Assembly: GCF_000739655.1 (NCBI RefSeq)
Contig: NZ_BATR01000092.1
Coordinates: 1-64,000 of the forward strand
Source of the DNA: Verrucomicrobium sp. BvORR106
Lineage (GTDB): Bacteria; Verrucomicrobiota; Verrucomicrobiia; Verrucomicrobiales; Verrucomicrobiaceae
DNA length: 64,000 bases
Direction: 5' to 3'
The position numbers were made by a program, and so were the translations under genes. The notes under the pieces are model-generated. The model did not search any database. It worked only from the letters and a program-made list of their open reading frames with translations, and had not been told where the DNA came from. Shown here in pieces: positions 1 to 8,187 of the stretch. The stretch's first letter is position 1. Every line of letters begins with the position of its first letter.

Positions 1-1415
1 AGGGCCACGGTCGAGTTCGCACGGATGGCACCTTGGCTGTGGAGGAGACTCGCTATGTACCCCAAGGGGCGGTGGGGGCGAAGGACGTCCACGTCAGTGC
101 TGGCGGGGCCTCGCTGGATGAAGGCGGCTTCGGCAGTGTCTTCATCTATGACGGTACGGATGGGAGCAAGATCGTCGTCAAGGAGCAGCTCGATGAGGGT
201 GTGAGCCAGATGGTCGGGGACCAAAAGTTCGGGAAGCTCCAGGAGAAGGCGCACGATTCGCATCATGAGGCTTCGATCCACCGCCTGGCCCAGGGGGAAG
301 AGGGGCACGAGAACCTGGTCCGCCTGGTGGGCACGATGCACAATGGCAAGAACACCACCATCTGCCTGGAGTACTGCCCGAACGGGAGTGTGCCCGGCAT
401 GGGCCGGAAGCTGTGGGACTCGGAGATGCTCTCGGGCCTCTCGCCGGACCAGCAATCGCACGCCCGACGGCAGGCGATCGGCCTCATGAGCCGGGACATG
501 GCCCGGGGTCTGAATCACATGCACCAGAACGGGGTGGGGCACCAGGACTTCAAGGGGGCGAACGTGTTCCTGGGCCGCGACGGCGTGGCGAAGGTGGGCG
601 ATCTGGGCTCATCGGTGAAGCTGCAGGAGGGCCGTTTTGAGGTTCCCACCAACTACCATTTTCCCGACGCCCCCGCCTACCTGGCGCCGGAGGTCCTGGA
701 GCTCACGAGTCTGCCGCCGCACCGGTCGCTGGTCCGCGCCTTTATGGACAAGGAGTGGATTGCCTCCTTTGATCTGGACAAGTTTGAGGAGGCTTATGCC
801 CAGATTGGGCATCCTGGGCCCCAGGAAGAGTTTCAGCGCATCAAAGGCACGCTCCAGGACATCCAGCAGCGGGCGGGAGAGGAGGGGAGCGACAAGGACA
901 CCCTGGTGCAGGAGTGGAACACGGCCGTCCGCAGCCTGGAGTCCATGGTCGCGGGAATCCGGAAGAGCGAAGGCATCACCACCGGTCAGGTTGTAGATGT
1001 CACCAAGGTGGACGTCTGGGCACTGGGCATCACCATGTGTGAGCTCGCTTACTCGGACGACCACGGCAGCGGCTCGCCTTTTGAAGGCAGCAACTCCGGA
1101 CGGACGGCGGCCAACATCACCGGGTATGCCCAGGACGGTACCAAGACCTTCACGCAATACCGCCTGGAGAAGTGGGCCCAGCAGCACCCGGACATCCTGC
1201 CACCCACCGACGAGCGACTCGACGCCCTGCTGGACAAGCTGCTGCACCACGACCCCGACCAGCGAATTTCCCTGGATCAGGCCCTTGAGGATACCTACTT
1301 CCAGGAACTGGCCCTCGACAACCCGCAGGTGCGGGATTTCGTCCAGAAGCTGACCTCCAGCGGCAGCAGCAAGGTCGAGATTGAGGAGTCCGCCAAGCTC
1401 GTCGGCGCGCTTTGA
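1..1415 (+). CDS. Ser/Thr protein kinase-like protein, 5' end outside window
   Basis: The frame is open back to the window edge, so only the linker and kinase domain are visible. A TTG at 33 is the first start-like codon, but the residues before it resemble the linker that precedes the kinase domain of the next gene, so the true start is upstream. Kinase landmarks: glycine loop EGGFGSV near 120-140, Lys of VVKE at 180-182, HQDFKGAN at 540-563 with the catalytic Asp, Lys and Asn, DLG instead of DFG at 600-608, and APE ending at 692. DVWALG of helix F comes only at 1011, about 106 residues after APE, because of a charged helical insertion. The last 110 residues closely match the next gene. An active kinase is likely; the substrate is unknown. 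Confidence 0.85.
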   Translation, partial: GHGRVRTDGTLAVEETRYVPQGAVGAKDVHVSAGGASLDEGGFGSVFIYDGTDGSKIVVKEQLDEGVSQMVGDQKFGKLQEKAHDSHHEASIHRLAQGEEGHENLVRLVGTMHNGKNTTICLEYCPNGSVPGMGRKLWDSEMLSGLSPDQQSHARRQAIGLMSRDMARGLNHMHQNGVGHQDFKGANVFLGRDGVAKVGDLGSSVKLQEGRFEVPTNYHFPDAPAYLAPEVLELTSLPPHRSLVRAFMDKEWIASFDLDKFEEAYAQIGHPGPQEEFQRIKGTLQDIQQRAGEEGSDKDTLVQEWNTAVRSLESMVAGIRKSEGITTGQVVDVTKVDVWALGITMCELAYSDDHGSGSPFEGSNSGRTAANITGYAQDGTKTFTQYRLEKWAQQHPDILPPTDERLDALLDKLLHHDPDQRISLDQALEDTYFQELALDNPQVRDFVQKLTSSGSSKVEIEESAKLVGAL

Positions 1416-1446
1416 GATCCACCGCGGCCAAGTGTCAATGAGCCCC

Positions 1447-1609
1447 CAAGGAGCGGCGGTTTGTGCTTGCCCAACCGCCGGGCGGAAGCGGAGTGAGTGA
1501 TCGCCAAAGACCCAAGACCCTATGCGGTCTTGCTGCTCCTTTCTTGCTCGGAGCGCCTTCTCCTCCGGCAACCATCGGCGGTTGTGCAAGCACAAACCGC
1601 CGCTCCTTG
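1447..1609. repeat. 163-bp element with 23-bp terminal inverted repeats
   Basis: The 23 bases at 1447-1469, beginning CAAGGAGCGGCGG, are the exact reverse complement of 1587-1609. Each end also folds locally into a hairpin (CGGCGG paired with CCGCCG). A third copy of one arm lies at 6985-7017. The stretch between the first two kinase genes (1416-1824) contains this element and no convincing gene. A REP- or MITE-like non-coding element is the best reading; no transposase is nearby. Confidence 0.75.
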
Positions 1610-1787
1610 AATGGTCAGGCGTTGCGACCTTGAATCGGCGGCTGGGCCATCAGGATTACTGCCAACCGCCTATGTTCGAAGCCGGAAAAACCCAGGCAAG
1701 TCAAAGCGGTGCATCGGCATCTTTCTTGTAACTTTTTCATCCATGCAGCCAGAGTAGAAGGCATGCGGGCCTCCCCGGTCTCAAATT

Positions 1788-1811
1788 CATCTGCATCTGC
1801 ATCCGCATCCG
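1788..1811 (+). repeat. Four-unit hexamer repeat just upstream of a kinase start
   Basis: Four hexamer units (CATCTG twice, then CATCCG twice) end 13 bp before the ATG at 1825. The tract sits where it could alter spacing of translation signals if its copy number slips. This is only a sequence observation. Confidence 0.6.
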
Positions 1812-1824
1812 ACCTGTCAATTCC

Positions 1825-4104
1825 ATGAACCTGACCAACATCCAGAACACCCCCATCACCCAGTTGGCTCCTATGGCCCGGCAGGTCGGTGTCACATCGG
1901 ACGCCGTGCATCCCTCGGTGGCGGCCAAGATCAAGGGAAAGGCGCTCGCTCCAGAAGCCATGAAGCCGCTGCGCGACCTGGAGCTTCGGCAGGATCAGAC
2001 CATCAGCCGGGCGGGCATCAAGGCCCTGCTCAAGAAGACACCCGAGGAGGTCTCCAGCCGGCGCATGGCCAGCTTTCTGAGCCTCTTCCCCGGCAAGCTG
2101 GGTCGGACGGAGTGGAGCGGCAGCAGCCATCTGCAGGACATCAAGAAGCTGGCAGATACCTACCAGAGGCTGCCTGACCACGCCTCGCAGGAGCGCCTGG
2201 AAGTGTTGCAGGAGCTCTCCGCCGCACTGGACAACTATGGCAGCCAGTCTGCCAAGGCGCGGCTCGGTGATCGCATCGCTGGCCTCAAGGAGTTTGTCCG
2301 TGGAGAGATGATCAAGCTGAAGTCCCAGATGCAGGAGCCCGGCTTGAGCGATCTGGGGCCCGGGATCTACGGACCCAAGGGGATCCTTGCCGAGACCTAT
2401 GAGGCTTTTGCGCTGGCCGCCAAAGTGGGCGATCAGGAGGCGCTCAACGGCGTGGTGGGAGACATGGCCAATCGCATCGTCGTGGAACTGGGCCGCAAGG
2501 GCGTGGACGGCGGGAAGTTTGCCGGCAGTGCAGGCATCCGGCTGCGCGCCCAGCTCTCCCAGCAGATCATCAAGGCGGACCCCGAGCTTGGCGGGTTGAT
2601 GAAGATGCCGGATCCCAACGAGGTGAAAAACCAGGTGAATCAGGCGCTGGACCGTCTCTATGCTGGCGTGGTAAATGGCTTGAACCCCGGGCATGGCTCC
2701 CAGGGCACCGGCAGCACCCTGCAAATCGGCACGCTCCGCCTGGAGCCCCATGGGGGGGAGGGGACGAAGGAGCGTTCCATTGGCTCAGGCGGCGCCATCC
2801 TCGGTCGCGGTGGTTTCGGGGTGGTCTATCTGTATGACGGCTCAGACGGCAGCAAGATGGTCGTGAAGGTGCCCAAGGAAGCGGGCGAGACCGAGACTAG
2901 CCTCGATGAACGGGTGACGATCGAGGAACGCGCGCAACTCTCCCATCATGAGGCAGAGATGCATGCCCTGGTGCAGGGTGAGGACGGGCATGAGAACCTC
3001 ATTGCGCTCAAGGGCGTCGTGCACAACGGCAAGAACACCACCCTCTGCATCGAGCATTGTTCGAATGGTGGCGTGGATGAACTGGGAGTGAAGCTGCAAG
3101 ACCTGGAGTCGCTTCGGGAGCTCACCCCTGATCAGCAGGGGAAGGTGCGGCAGCTGACAGTGGGCCTTGTGATCCGGGACATGGCCCGGGGTTTGGCCCG
3201 CATCCATGAGAAGGGCGTGGCCCATCTGGACTTCAAGGGTGGCAACGCCTTCATCGGCAGCGACGGCGTGGTCAAGGTGGGCGACTTCGGCACCGGCGTG
3301 AGGCAGCAGGGCGGTCTCTATGAGCTGCCCATCGATCACCAGTATGTGGATAATCCCAGCTATCTCCCGCCGGAGATGCTGGAAGCCATGAGCCTTCCGC
3401 CCAAGCTAGCTCTCCACCTCTGTGGATTCAGATCCATTCCAGGGCTTGATCTCACCGCCATCGAGGCGGCCTATGAGAAGTTCAGCGATCCTGCTCCCGT
3501 CGAGGAGTTCCGCCGGATCAAGGATGAGCTCCTCACCATCCAGACCCAGCTTCGCAATGGGGAGGGGGATGAACGCGCCCTGTCGCGGCAATGGGGCGAG
3601 GTCACGGAGCGCCTGGCCGCTCTGACAAAAGAGCTCGCCGCCATCCCGGGATCCTCCACGGGGCGGGTTCTGGATGTCAACAAAGTGGACGTCTGGGGGC
3701 TGGGGCTCACTCTTTGTGAGCTGGCCTATTCCAGCGGGCCCGGGGAGAGCGGTTCGCCCTTCGATGAGGGAGCGCAGGGGCAGACGGCCAAGGCGGGCGC
3801 AAACATCGCCAAGTATGGCAAAGAGAGCACCCAGACCTTCACGGAGTACCGCCTGCAGCGTTGGGAAAAGGCTCACCCCGGCGTGCTGCCACCCACCGAC
3901 GAGCGCCTCGACGCCCTGCTCGACAAGATGATGCACCGTGATCCCAATCAGCGCATCACCGTCGCCCAGGCGCTGGAGGATCCCTATTTCCAGGAACTGG
4001 CGCTCGACAACCCGCAGGTGCGGGAATTCGTCCAGAAGCTGAGCTCCAGCGGCAGCAGCCGGATCGAGTTGGAGGAGTCCGCAAGGCAGGTCGCCCTGCT
4101 CTGA
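1825..4104 (+). CDS. Ser/Thr protein kinase with N-terminal helical domain
   Basis: This 759-residue protein has no signal peptide or membrane segment. Residues 1-25 are rich in Asn, Thr, Gln and Ser with almost no acidic residues. Residues about 30-290 form a helical domain of unknown function, ending in a motif (ALDRLYAGVVNGLN) also found in the third gene. The kinase domain starts near 320: LGRGGFGVVY loop, Lys348 in VVKV, HLDFKGGN (Asp469, Lys471, Asn474), DFG Asp487, PPE Glu517. Helix F begins at DVWGLG Asp622, so about 100 residues of charged helix are inserted in the P+1 region. All catalytic residues are present, so activity is expected. The middle of a three-gene same-strand set; its targets are unknown. 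It could be a secreted effector or an internal signalling kinase. Confidence 0.88.
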   Translation: MNLTNIQNTPITQLAPMARQVGVTSDAVHPSVAAKIKGKALAPEAMKPLRDLELRQDQTISRAGIKALLKKTPEEVSSRRMASFLSLFPGKLGRTEWSGSSHLQDIKKLADTYQRLPDHASQERLEVLQELSAALDNYGSQSAKARLGDRIAGLKEFVRGEMIKLKSQMQEPGLSDLGPGIYGPKGILAETYEAFALAAKVGDQEALNGVVGDMANRIVVELGRKGVDGGKFAGSAGIRLRAQLSQQIIKADPELGGLMKMPDPNEVKNQVNQALDRLYAGVVNGLNPGHGSQGTGSTLQIGTLRLEPHGGEGTKERSIGSGGAILGRGGFGVVYLYDGSDGSKMVVKVPKEAGETETSLDERVTIEERAQLSHHEAEMHALVQGEDGHENLIALKGVVHNGKNTTLCIEHCSNGGVDELGVKLQDLESLRELTPDQQGKVRQLTVGLVIRDMARGLARIHEKGVAHLDFKGGNAFIGSDGVVKVGDFGTGVRQQGGLYELPIDHQYVDNPSYLPPEMLEAMSLPPKLALHLCGFRSIPGLDLTAIEAAYEKFSDPAPVEEFRRIKDELLTIQTQLRNGEGDERALSRQWGEVTERLAALTKELAAIPGSSTGRVLDVNKVDVWGLGLTLCELAYSSGPGESGSPFDEGAQGQTAKAGANIAKYGKESTQTFTEYRLQRWEKAHPGVLPPTDERLDALLDKMMHRDPNQRITVAQALEDPYFQELALDNPQVREFVQKLSSSGSSRIELEESARQVALL

Positions 4105-4109
4105 CCTCG

Positions 4110-4163
4110 CCGCCGGTCCGGCGGATTCTTGGTGATTTCATAAAACCCGGCGTGGCCGCCGGG
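4110..4163 (+). terminator. Two GC-rich hairpins after the second kinase gene
   Basis: CCGCCGG is followed by CCGGCGG at 4110-4124, and CCCGGC pairs with GCCGGG at 4146-4163. Both lie within 60 bp of the stop codon at 4104. There is no clear U-tract, so termination is possible but not shown. Confidence 0.4.
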
Positions 4164-4263
4164 CCTGGGAGGGTTGTGCCGGGATGGCTCCTCCACCGCC
4201 TCTATTTTTGAGGCGGGTGCCTGAGTCCTGGCATGAACGAACCTGAACCACCGCCTTGGCCAT

Positions 4264-6615
4264 ATGAATCCAAACTACAGTTACGACTACAACAGCAACC
4301 GGAGCGTCACGGACCAGCGCATCATCAACCTGCGCAATGACAGTGACCACTATAACCCGGACATCGGTCGAATCACCCTCTCGAACGACGGAGAGGTCCG
4401 GTTGCTTCCTGTGATCCGCATCCTGCCGCCGCATGAGTATCACGGCACCCCGGAGGAGGTCATCATCCACCCCAGCATCGCCCAGCGCTACCGGGACCGC
4501 GCGTTGAACGTCTCCGGCATGCAGAAAAAGTACGACGACTATCAGTTCACCGTGGACAAGGAGGTGGGCGGGTTTGGCATCCAGATCTTCTTGAAGAAGT
4601 CGAAGCTGGATCTGGTCGGAATCAAGCTCTCCAACCTGGGGTACAAGATTTCCTCGAAGCTTGGCAAGGACGAAGGTTCGAGCAGGGAGCTGGCGGAGAA
4701 GGTGTACCAGAAGTCCCGGGAGTTTCAGAAAATTTCACCCAATGACTTGAAGGCTCGCCTCAACTGTCTGCGGGAGCTTTGCAAGCATCTGGAGGACTAT
4801 GCCGGCAGCCTGCCTCAGGGGGTGGACTTGCGCAAGAAGGCGGAGGCCATGCTGGACTTCGCCATCGCCGCGGCGCTGGATCTGGAGTTTCAGCTCCAGT
4901 CGGTTGGCATCGAGGATCTCGGCAGGGACTGGCTGGATGCCAAAGGCTATCTGAGCAAGAAGGATGGCAACTTGCTTCGCAATGCCATGTTGGATGGCGA
5001 TGAAGCTGGATTGAACAAGGCGGTGGACAAGTTGCTGCCCCGCATGTTTGCGGATCTGGACCGGGGTGGGGCCACCTGGGAGAAGTTTGCCTCGTGCTCC
5101 TGCGCAAGCTTCAAGAAGGGCCTGTTGGAAAAGTTGGACCCCTCCGGGAACCTGGCGCATGATCTGTTGGAGAATGGACGCTGGGCGATGGTGGACCGGG
5201 CGCTGAACCGGCTCTACGCCGGCATCGTCAATGGCCTGGCCTGTAAATCGACGCTCGCTCCAGAGGAATTGGTGAACCTCTCGCAGTACAACATTGTGGC
5301 CCTGGATCGGGATGGGTTCCCGGACATGGTCTCCTTGAGCCTCGGCACCTCCGTGCGCCGCTGTCAGGACCAGGAAGGGAATGGCATCGTGGTGAAGGAG
5401 AGGATCCTGGCCCCGGGGGCCTCTGAAGAAGACGCTGAAAACCTCGCCTGGGAATCTTTCCACGAACTCATCATCCACTCCCAGGTCCCCAACCATGAGA
5501 ATGTGGTCCGCCTCATGGGCACCTATCACAACGGGGTGGGCAATGTGCTCTGCCTGGAGGATTGCTCCGGAGGCAGTGCCATCAATCTGATGGGCCAGAT
5601 CGACGGCCTGGTGGGAGACCAGGGAACTCTGGCGGAACTCTCCGAGGGGAACAAGGCCCGACTGCGCCGCCGCGTGTTGCGCAGCGTCTTCCGTGATGCC
5701 TCCGCAGGGCTCACGGCCTTGCATGCCCGGGGAATCAGCCATGGCAACCCCTGCCTGGATACGCTGTTTCTGAAAGATGGCGTGGTCAAGGTGGGCAACT
5801 TCAAGACCGGCCTGAAGACCCTGCCAGGCTTGCAGACTTACCCGCTGTCCACTGACCTGCGATTTCCACGTCGAGACGGCAGTGAGGACGTGCCCGAGCT
5901 TTCTCTCTTCCATCAGGAACTCGGAAACCGACAGGAACTCATCGAAGAGTTGAACCTCGGAATCAACGGCAGCCTTGGCCGGATTCAGGAACTGTGCCGG
6001 GGCTTGGGAGACGAAGCGGTGTTGAATGAGCTGGATTTTGTTCTTCCCAGACTCGAAGAGCTTCAGCGCAAACTGCAGAACGGGCGAGGGGAACACCACG
6101 CTGAGATCTGGATGGAGGAGTCGGCCAAGCTGGTCCGCCTGATAAATAACTGTGTGGACCTGCCGCAGCGGACCGGGCAGGAGGTGAACTTGCTCAAGTC
6201 CGATGTCTGGATGCTCGGCGTGGCCATGGCCGAGGCCTTCTTCCCCGGGCAGCAGGTGATCGGGAACACGGATGAGGAAACACAGCTGAACCTGCAGGCG
6301 CTCATTGATCGCAACGATCCAGAGCAGGCCAGGCTGGAACTCCTCCTGACCAGCATGCTCCGGCGGACCCCAGAGCATCGCATCAGCATGGACGAAGTGA
6401 TGGACCATGATTTCTTCCACGGTGAACCCGTAGGGGACGTGCGCGGCTTCCTCCGCGCCCTCCACGCTGGGGATGACGTGGATCCACAGCAACTCACGAA
6501 CCTGGCCAACAGCGTCATTCAAGACGTGGCGCTGGACCAGATCGTTCTCGGTCAGCAGTTTCAGCACCTCATTCCCAACGGCGGATTCGTGTTTGAGATC
6601 CCTAACGACATCTGA
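4264..6615 (+). CDS. Pseudokinase paralogue of the two preceding kinases
   Basis: This 783-residue protein has the same layout as the preceding one: a polar N-terminus, a helical domain to about residue 335 ending in ALNRLYAGIVNGLA, then a kinase fold. The VVKE lysine (Lys378) remains, but the glycine loop is degenerate. HxDxKxxN is replaced by HGNPCLDT (493-500), putting Asn495 where the catalytic Asp belongs, and the DFG position reads GNF with Asn512. Catalysis by the usual mechanism is therefore unlikely. The charged helical insertion and SDVWMLG of helix F are kept. The C-terminus adds about 60 residues absent from the other two. A regulatory or scaffolding partner of the adjacent kinases is a plausible role (inference). 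It starts 159 bp after the preceding gene. Confidence 0.85.
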   Translation: MNPNYSYDYNSNRSVTDQRIINLRNDSDHYNPDIGRITLSNDGEVRLLPVIRILPPHEYHGTPEEVIIHPSIAQRYRDRALNVSGMQKKYDDYQFTVDKEVGGFGIQIFLKKSKLDLVGIKLSNLGYKISSKLGKDEGSSRELAEKVYQKSREFQKISPNDLKARLNCLRELCKHLEDYAGSLPQGVDLRKKAEAMLDFAIAAALDLEFQLQSVGIEDLGRDWLDAKGYLSKKDGNLLRNAMLDGDEAGLNKAVDKLLPRMFADLDRGGATWEKFASCSCASFKKGLLEKLDPSGNLAHDLLENGRWAMVDRALNRLYAGIVNGLACKSTLAPEELVNLSQYNIVALDRDGFPDMVSLSLGTSVRRCQDQEGNGIVVKERILAPGASEEDAENLAWESFHELIIHSQVPNHENVVRLMGTYHNGVGNVLCLEDCSGGSAINLMGQIDGLVGDQGTLAELSEGNKARLRRRVLRSVFRDASAGLTALHARGISHGNPCLDTLFLKDGVVKVGNFKTGLKTLPGLQTYPLSTDLRFPRRDGSEDVPELSLFHQELGNRQELIEELNLGINGSLGRIQELCRGLGDEAVLNELDFVLPRLEELQRKLQNGRGEHHAEIWMEESAKLVRLINNCVDLPQRTGQEVNLLKSDVWMLGVAMAEAFFPGQQVIGNTDEETQLNLQALIDRNDPEQARLELLLTSMLRRTPEHRISMDEVMDHDFFHGEPVGDVRGFLRALHAGDDVDPQQLTNLANSVIQDVALDQIVLGQQFQHLIPNGGFVFEIPNDI

Positions 6616-6623
6616 GGAGGTAG

Positions 6624-6673
6624 GTGACACAGGCGTCCCGCCTGTGCGTGTTACCGGCGTCCCGCCGGTTCAG
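6624..6673 (+). repeat. Double-hairpin dispersed repeat, copy 1
   Basis: Two consecutive hairpins (ACAGGCGTCCCGCCTGT, then ACCGGCGTCCCGCCGGT) separated by a few bases. The unit recurs in opposite orientation at 27235-27284 with the same outer sequences (GTGACACAG and CCGCCGGTTCAG). The remaining DNA to menF (6674-7138) holds no convincing gene, only the repeat arm at 6985. Confidence 0.75.
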
Positions 6674-6984
6674 TCAGCGGCGTCGCTCCAGGCGTAGTCC
6701 GGTTGTCCCAGCCGTCTCAGTCGCTACGGAGAAGCGCTGTCTTCTCCCCAATGAAGCCTCTCCCCGGCCTGCGAGATCCGGCGTCCCTCCGGAACGGGTG
6801 AGTATTCCATCCCAATACTTCCATTCACGCTTGGGCTCAGTGCTGGAGTTCCGCGTTTACGCGGTCGCGGCACAAGTTTCCCAGCACGTCGAGTTTCCCC
6901 AACGGCACCAAGAAACGAAATGCAGCCATAACCTTCCCGACGTTTCCTGCCACGGAGCGCCCCATCAGTGCCTCCGGTCACCCT

Positions 6985-7017
6985 GGCGGCTGTGCAAGCA
7001 CAAACCGCCGCTCCTTG
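6985..7017 (+). repeat. Solo arm of the 163-bp element
   Basis: The 27 bases from TGTGCAAGCACAAACC to CCGCTCCTTG match the right arm at 1583-1609 exactly, with a GGCGGC hairpin partner just upstream. Only one arm is found here. Confidence 0.7.
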
Positions 7018-7138
7018 GGCATGAGCAGCCCCGCCGCGTCCGGGAGCGACGCCGGATTTTGGCGCGTCGCAGCTCCCACCTCCACCTCCCGGTTTGCACT
7101 TCCCCGCATCCCGCGCAAAGTGCAGGCCGAACTCAGTG

Positions 7139-8155
7139 ATGATGGATCTCGCATTATTCAGGCTTCCAGACGGAAAGGCATGGATCGGGGAGGGGCCGTT
7201 TGCGGAAGCAGCGGAGCCGCCGCCCGGTGATGCCTTCTATGTGAACGACTTCGCACTTTCCAGCCCGACCCCTTGGAAGATTCCCTCCCGCCTCACGGAG
7301 GTGCCCGCCGGAGCGTTGCCGGAGCACTTTTCTGTGACCGAAATCCAGCCCCGGATCGTCTGGCAAAAGCCCGCCACGGAGTGGTTCAAGATGGCCTTCC
7401 GCCGCATCCGCAAGGACGTACTTTCCCACAAGCTGCGCAAGATGGTGCCCGTGCTCACGGAGTCCGGCACGCTGCTGCAGCAAAATGGCAAGACTGACCT
7501 CACCGCCCTGCTCAATCGGGTGATGGAAGCTCCGAGCGGCCTCTGGGGCTACGCCCGGATCCAGGGCGACAAGGGATTCCTGGGGGCCACCCCGGAGCTG
7601 CTCCTTCGTAAGGAGGGCTCCCGCCTGGAGACCATGGCCTTGGCGGGTACCGCCAAGCCGAACGGTCGCGAAAGCTTTGTCACCGATGCCAAGGAGATCG
7701 AGGAGCACGAACTGGTCGCCGGATTCCTCCAGGATGTCCTAGCCCCCTTGGGCAAGGTGCAAAAAGGGGAACGCCAGACCAGCGAGGCTGCCGGACTCAC
7801 CCACTTCCGCACTGAGGTGGCGGTGGAGCTGGAGGGCGACCCCGATCTCAACAGCCTGGTACGCCGTCTGCACCCCACGCCTGCCGTGGGTTGCCTGCCC
7901 CGGGATGAGGTGAGCCTGGAAAAGCTCACGGAATACCGCCGCCAGCTTCAGGCTCCGGACTACTTCGGCGCGCCCTTCGGCCTCAAGGTGGGGAATGCCT
8001 TCCACGCCGTGGTGTCCATCCGTGGCATTGGCTGGGATGGCGACAAAGTCATGCTCTCCAGCGGCTGTGGCATCGTGGGTGGCAGCGCCTTCGACCACGA
8101 GTGGCGGGAGCTGCGCCTGAAGCGCGAGTCCGTGGCCCGTCTCCTGGGGCTGTAG
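7139..8155 (+). CDS. menF: Isochorismate synthase, MenF type
   Basis: Chorismate-binding enzyme converting chorismate to isochorismate for menaquinone synthesis, cytosolic. The protein of about 338 residues carries family landmarks in order: GYARIQGDKGFLGATPELLL, ALAGTAKPNG, an LHPTPAVG motif, and a C-terminal SSGCGIVGGSAFDHEW segment with the metal-binding region. It is shorter at the N-terminus than many MenF proteins. An ATG-ATG pair at 7139/7142 is the likely start; upstream in-frame codons run into repeat DNA. menD follows after 32 bp, which supports MenF over salicylate synthase or another chorismate enzyme. Confidence 0.9.
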   Translation: MMDLALFRLPDGKAWIGEGPFAEAAEPPPGDAFYVNDFALSSPTPWKIPSRLTEVPAGALPEHFSVTEIQPRIVWQKPATEWFKMAFRRIRKDVLSHKLRKMVPVLTESGTLLQQNGKTDLTALLNRVMEAPSGLWGYARIQGDKGFLGATPELLLRKEGSRLETMALAGTAKPNGRESFVTDAKEIEEHELVAGFLQDVLAPLGKVQKGERQTSEAAGLTHFRTEVAVELEGDPDLNSLVRRLHPTPAVGCLPRDEVSLEKLTEYRRQLQAPDYFGAPFGLKVGNAFHAVVSIRGIGWDGDKVMLSSGCGIVGGSAFDHEWRELRLKRESVARLLGL

Positions 8156-8187
8156 GCCCTTCGTTCCTCCCATCTCCACCCTCCTGC

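Noticed and set aside
609-1595. Minus-strand frame of 328 codons opposite the first kinase
   Set aside because: No family features; it is the complement of a well-supported kinase domain and ends in repeat DNA.
4735-6630. A 631-codon open frame on the minus strand opposite the pseudokinase gene
   Set aside because: It mirrors the codon positions of the plus-strand gene, has no recognisable domain, and the plus-strand product is clearly a kinase relative. Long antisense frames are common in GC-rich coding DNA.
6674-7138. A 171-codon plus-strand frame before menF
   Set aside because: It runs through repeat sequences, has no domain and composition unlike the neighbouring genes.
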